Shown piece by piece: positions 62,976 to 64,000 of a DNA stretch of 64,000 bases. Source of the stretch: Rhizobium halophilum (GTDB lineage: Bacteria > Pseudomonadota > Alphaproteobacteria > Rhizobiales > Rhizobiaceae); the NCBI RefSeq assembly GCF_021648825.1, contig NZ_JAKJHS010000009.1:102017-166016 (forward strand), given 5' to 3'. How positions within the stretch are numbered: the first letter of the stretch is position 1; every line of letters begins with the position of its first letter. The notes under the pieces were generated by a model. That model was not told the origin of the DNA. It made no database searches and saw only the letters and a list, made by a program, of their open reading frames with translations. A program made the translations under genes and the position numbers.

Positions 62976-63585
62976 TCAAAGGCCCTGCCGGTTCAGGCAA
63001 CCTAGAAGCAGGTAGGTGCTGGATATGAGGTAGCGCCGTCTGACATGGTTCGGAACGCTGCCATCTGCGTTCTCAGTAGCGCTGCCTGCTGGGCCAGCGC
63101 TCTTCGGCCATTGCCGCATTTGCTGAGTGGCGTGATCCATGGCATTGACGGCGACGCTGATTTGCTTAACCTCAGCTGATCGCTCCCTGGCTGCATCGGC
63201 TATTGCGGTGATGTTTGCGTCGACGTTAGCAATTTGCGACAGCATGTTGGTCAAGGCAGTTCCCGCTTGCCCAACCAGATTTACACGGCCGCTCACCGAC
63301 TGATTCCCTTCCGCCTTTGGCTATGCGCTTATAACTGCCGGCATCGAATGTTTCGGCGGCTAGTCGCGTCCAGAAGGCTGTGTATTCCGGCGACGCGACT
63401 AGGTTCGACTCACAGAATATCCGGTGGTGTCGTCCGACGATCTCTGCCAGCGAGTAGCCGAGCGCTTTGCAGCAGTTTTCGTTCGCGGTGAGGGTCATAC
63501 CCTTGAGATCGAATTCTATAAGAGCTTGCGACGTCGAAAGCGCCTGCATCATCGCAAGTGCGTCAGTTCGCTTACCGAAGGCCAT
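62976..63585 (-). pseudogene. Degraded methyl-accepting chemotaxis protein (PAS plus MCP fragment)
   Basis: The remnant starts at ATG 63585 (RBS AAGGTG) with an intact rhizobial chemoreceptor PAS domain: MAFGKRTDALAMMQAL, EIVGRHHRIFCES, FWTRLAAETFDAGSYKRIAKGGR. Directly after that (near 63300) the sequence changes frame and continues with the end of an MCP signalling domain, VSGRVNLVGQAGTALTNMLSQIANVDANITAI and VNAMDHATQQ. About 300 residues including the central hairpin tip are lost. A further one-base deletion in the AAAA run near 63118 shifts the last block, where ATQQNAAMAEE is expected. Not functional. Confidence 0.8.
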
Positions 63586-63705
63586 CGCTTCACCTTTCAA
63601 GGCTCAGAAGTGGATTCTTCAGCGAGGGTGGTTAAGGCCTGATTCTAAACAGTCGGCAACTTCTAGTAGATAATTGATGATGTCGCATTGCGCGACACCT
63701 GGCCG

Positions 63706-63858
63706 TCAGTCTTCGCCCACCCGGTTGATGATCTCCTGCAGGTCGAGTTCGACTCGTGGGTAACACATTGGCATCGTCGGGTTGGGGTTGTTGACCTCTC
63801 GGGCGCAAATTCCGGCGGTCCCACTCGTCTCTATCATCTGGCGCGCGTCCTTGCGCAT
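63706..63858 (-). CDS. Possible small hypothetical protein
   Basis: A 50-residue frame from ATG 63858 with GAGAGG six bases upstream ends in DLQEIINRVGED. Codon choice fits the local genes better than the other frames, but there is no known family. The sequence on both sides gives no further support. Confidence 0.35.
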   Translation of the reverse strand: MRKDARQMIETSGTAGICAREVNNPNPTMPMCYPRVELDLQEIINRVGED

Positions 63859-64000
63859 GCACCGCCTCTCGTTCGTCCCATTCTGACGTTCCGACTTAGG
63901 TCGTAGAGGTTTTAGGACTGAAGCCTCAGGCGGGAACAGGGTCGCTAACTGGGTGTTCCATCGGTAGCTTTGGCGGATATCGACCGAGGCATGTAAACTC
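63859..64000. other. Right edge, no feature supported
   Basis: The last 142 bases contain no frame or motif I can support on either strand; a gene starting beyond the window edge may use this as its upstream region. Confidence 0.4.

Noticed and set aside
1..64000. CRISPR arrays, rRNA genes or complete insertion sequences
   Set aside because: No regularly spaced repeats, rRNA signatures or transposase-coding frames were seen anywhere in the window.

Overview
The window comes from a rhizobial alphaproteobacterium (Rhizobium / Agrobacterium / Sinorhizobium group of Rhizobiaceae). Evidence is the GC-rich coding sequence, the core gene order feuN-feuP-feuQ / cycHJKL / degP / two-component pair / glnE / pepN known from Sinorhizobium-type chromosomes, and rhizobial-type small proteins. 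I made the assignments by reading the protein sequences; no database search was run.

Layout. (1) Positions 1-12871 carry a tail module of the gene transfer agent (GTA) type. The genes follow RcGTA order: gp6 end, gp7, gp8, gp9, gp10/gp10.1, gp11, gp12, gp13, gp14, gp15 and a small membrane protein. The module is decaying. gp10 is frameshifted into gp10.1 at a perfect 16-bp inverted repeat. A 4-kb insertion holds an alpha/beta hydrolase, a LuxR-type HTH remnant, a diverged deleted second copy of gp10/gp10.1 and a subtilisin-type autotransporter. A short insertion separates gp14 from gp15, and gp15 is broken at a G run. (2) 12981-15383 is a feuNPQ-like envelope-sensing system, followed by a lipoprotein. 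(3) 16050-21783 holds the cytochrome c maturation operon cycHJKL and the protease gene degP, closed by a strong terminator. (4) 21876-29372 holds a second two-component pair, glnE and a convergent PAS histidine kinase. (5) 29513-43237 is a mixed chromosomal stretch: pepN, a DMT exporter, a UDG-like protein, an Hsp70-like ATPase, an AmpR-like LysR regulator divergent from a class D beta-lactamase, two paralogous small membrane proteins, an SDR, a DEAD-box helicase and an FAD oxidase. (6) 43504-49301 holds ETF-ubiquinone oxidoreductase with a LiuR-like operator, a GGDEF-EAL protein, a methyltransferase-like protein and an L,D-transpeptidase with CtrA-like boxes upstream. (7) 49318-61762 holds an exporter/Lrp pair, a lipid kinase, a glutamylpolyamine synthetase/aminotransferase pair, AMP nucleosidase, a PLP aminotransferase, a PilZ-like protein, a ferredoxin reductase and an HpaI-type aldolase. 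(8) From tRNA-Ser(GCU) at 61867 to the end the sequence looks like an accessory junction: an AlpA-like HTH protein, small hypotheticals and a chemoreceptor pseudogene.

The most unusual part is the GTA locus. Several independent lesions and insertions show that this copy of the particle tail module is probably no longer functional as a whole, although most single tail genes remain intact.
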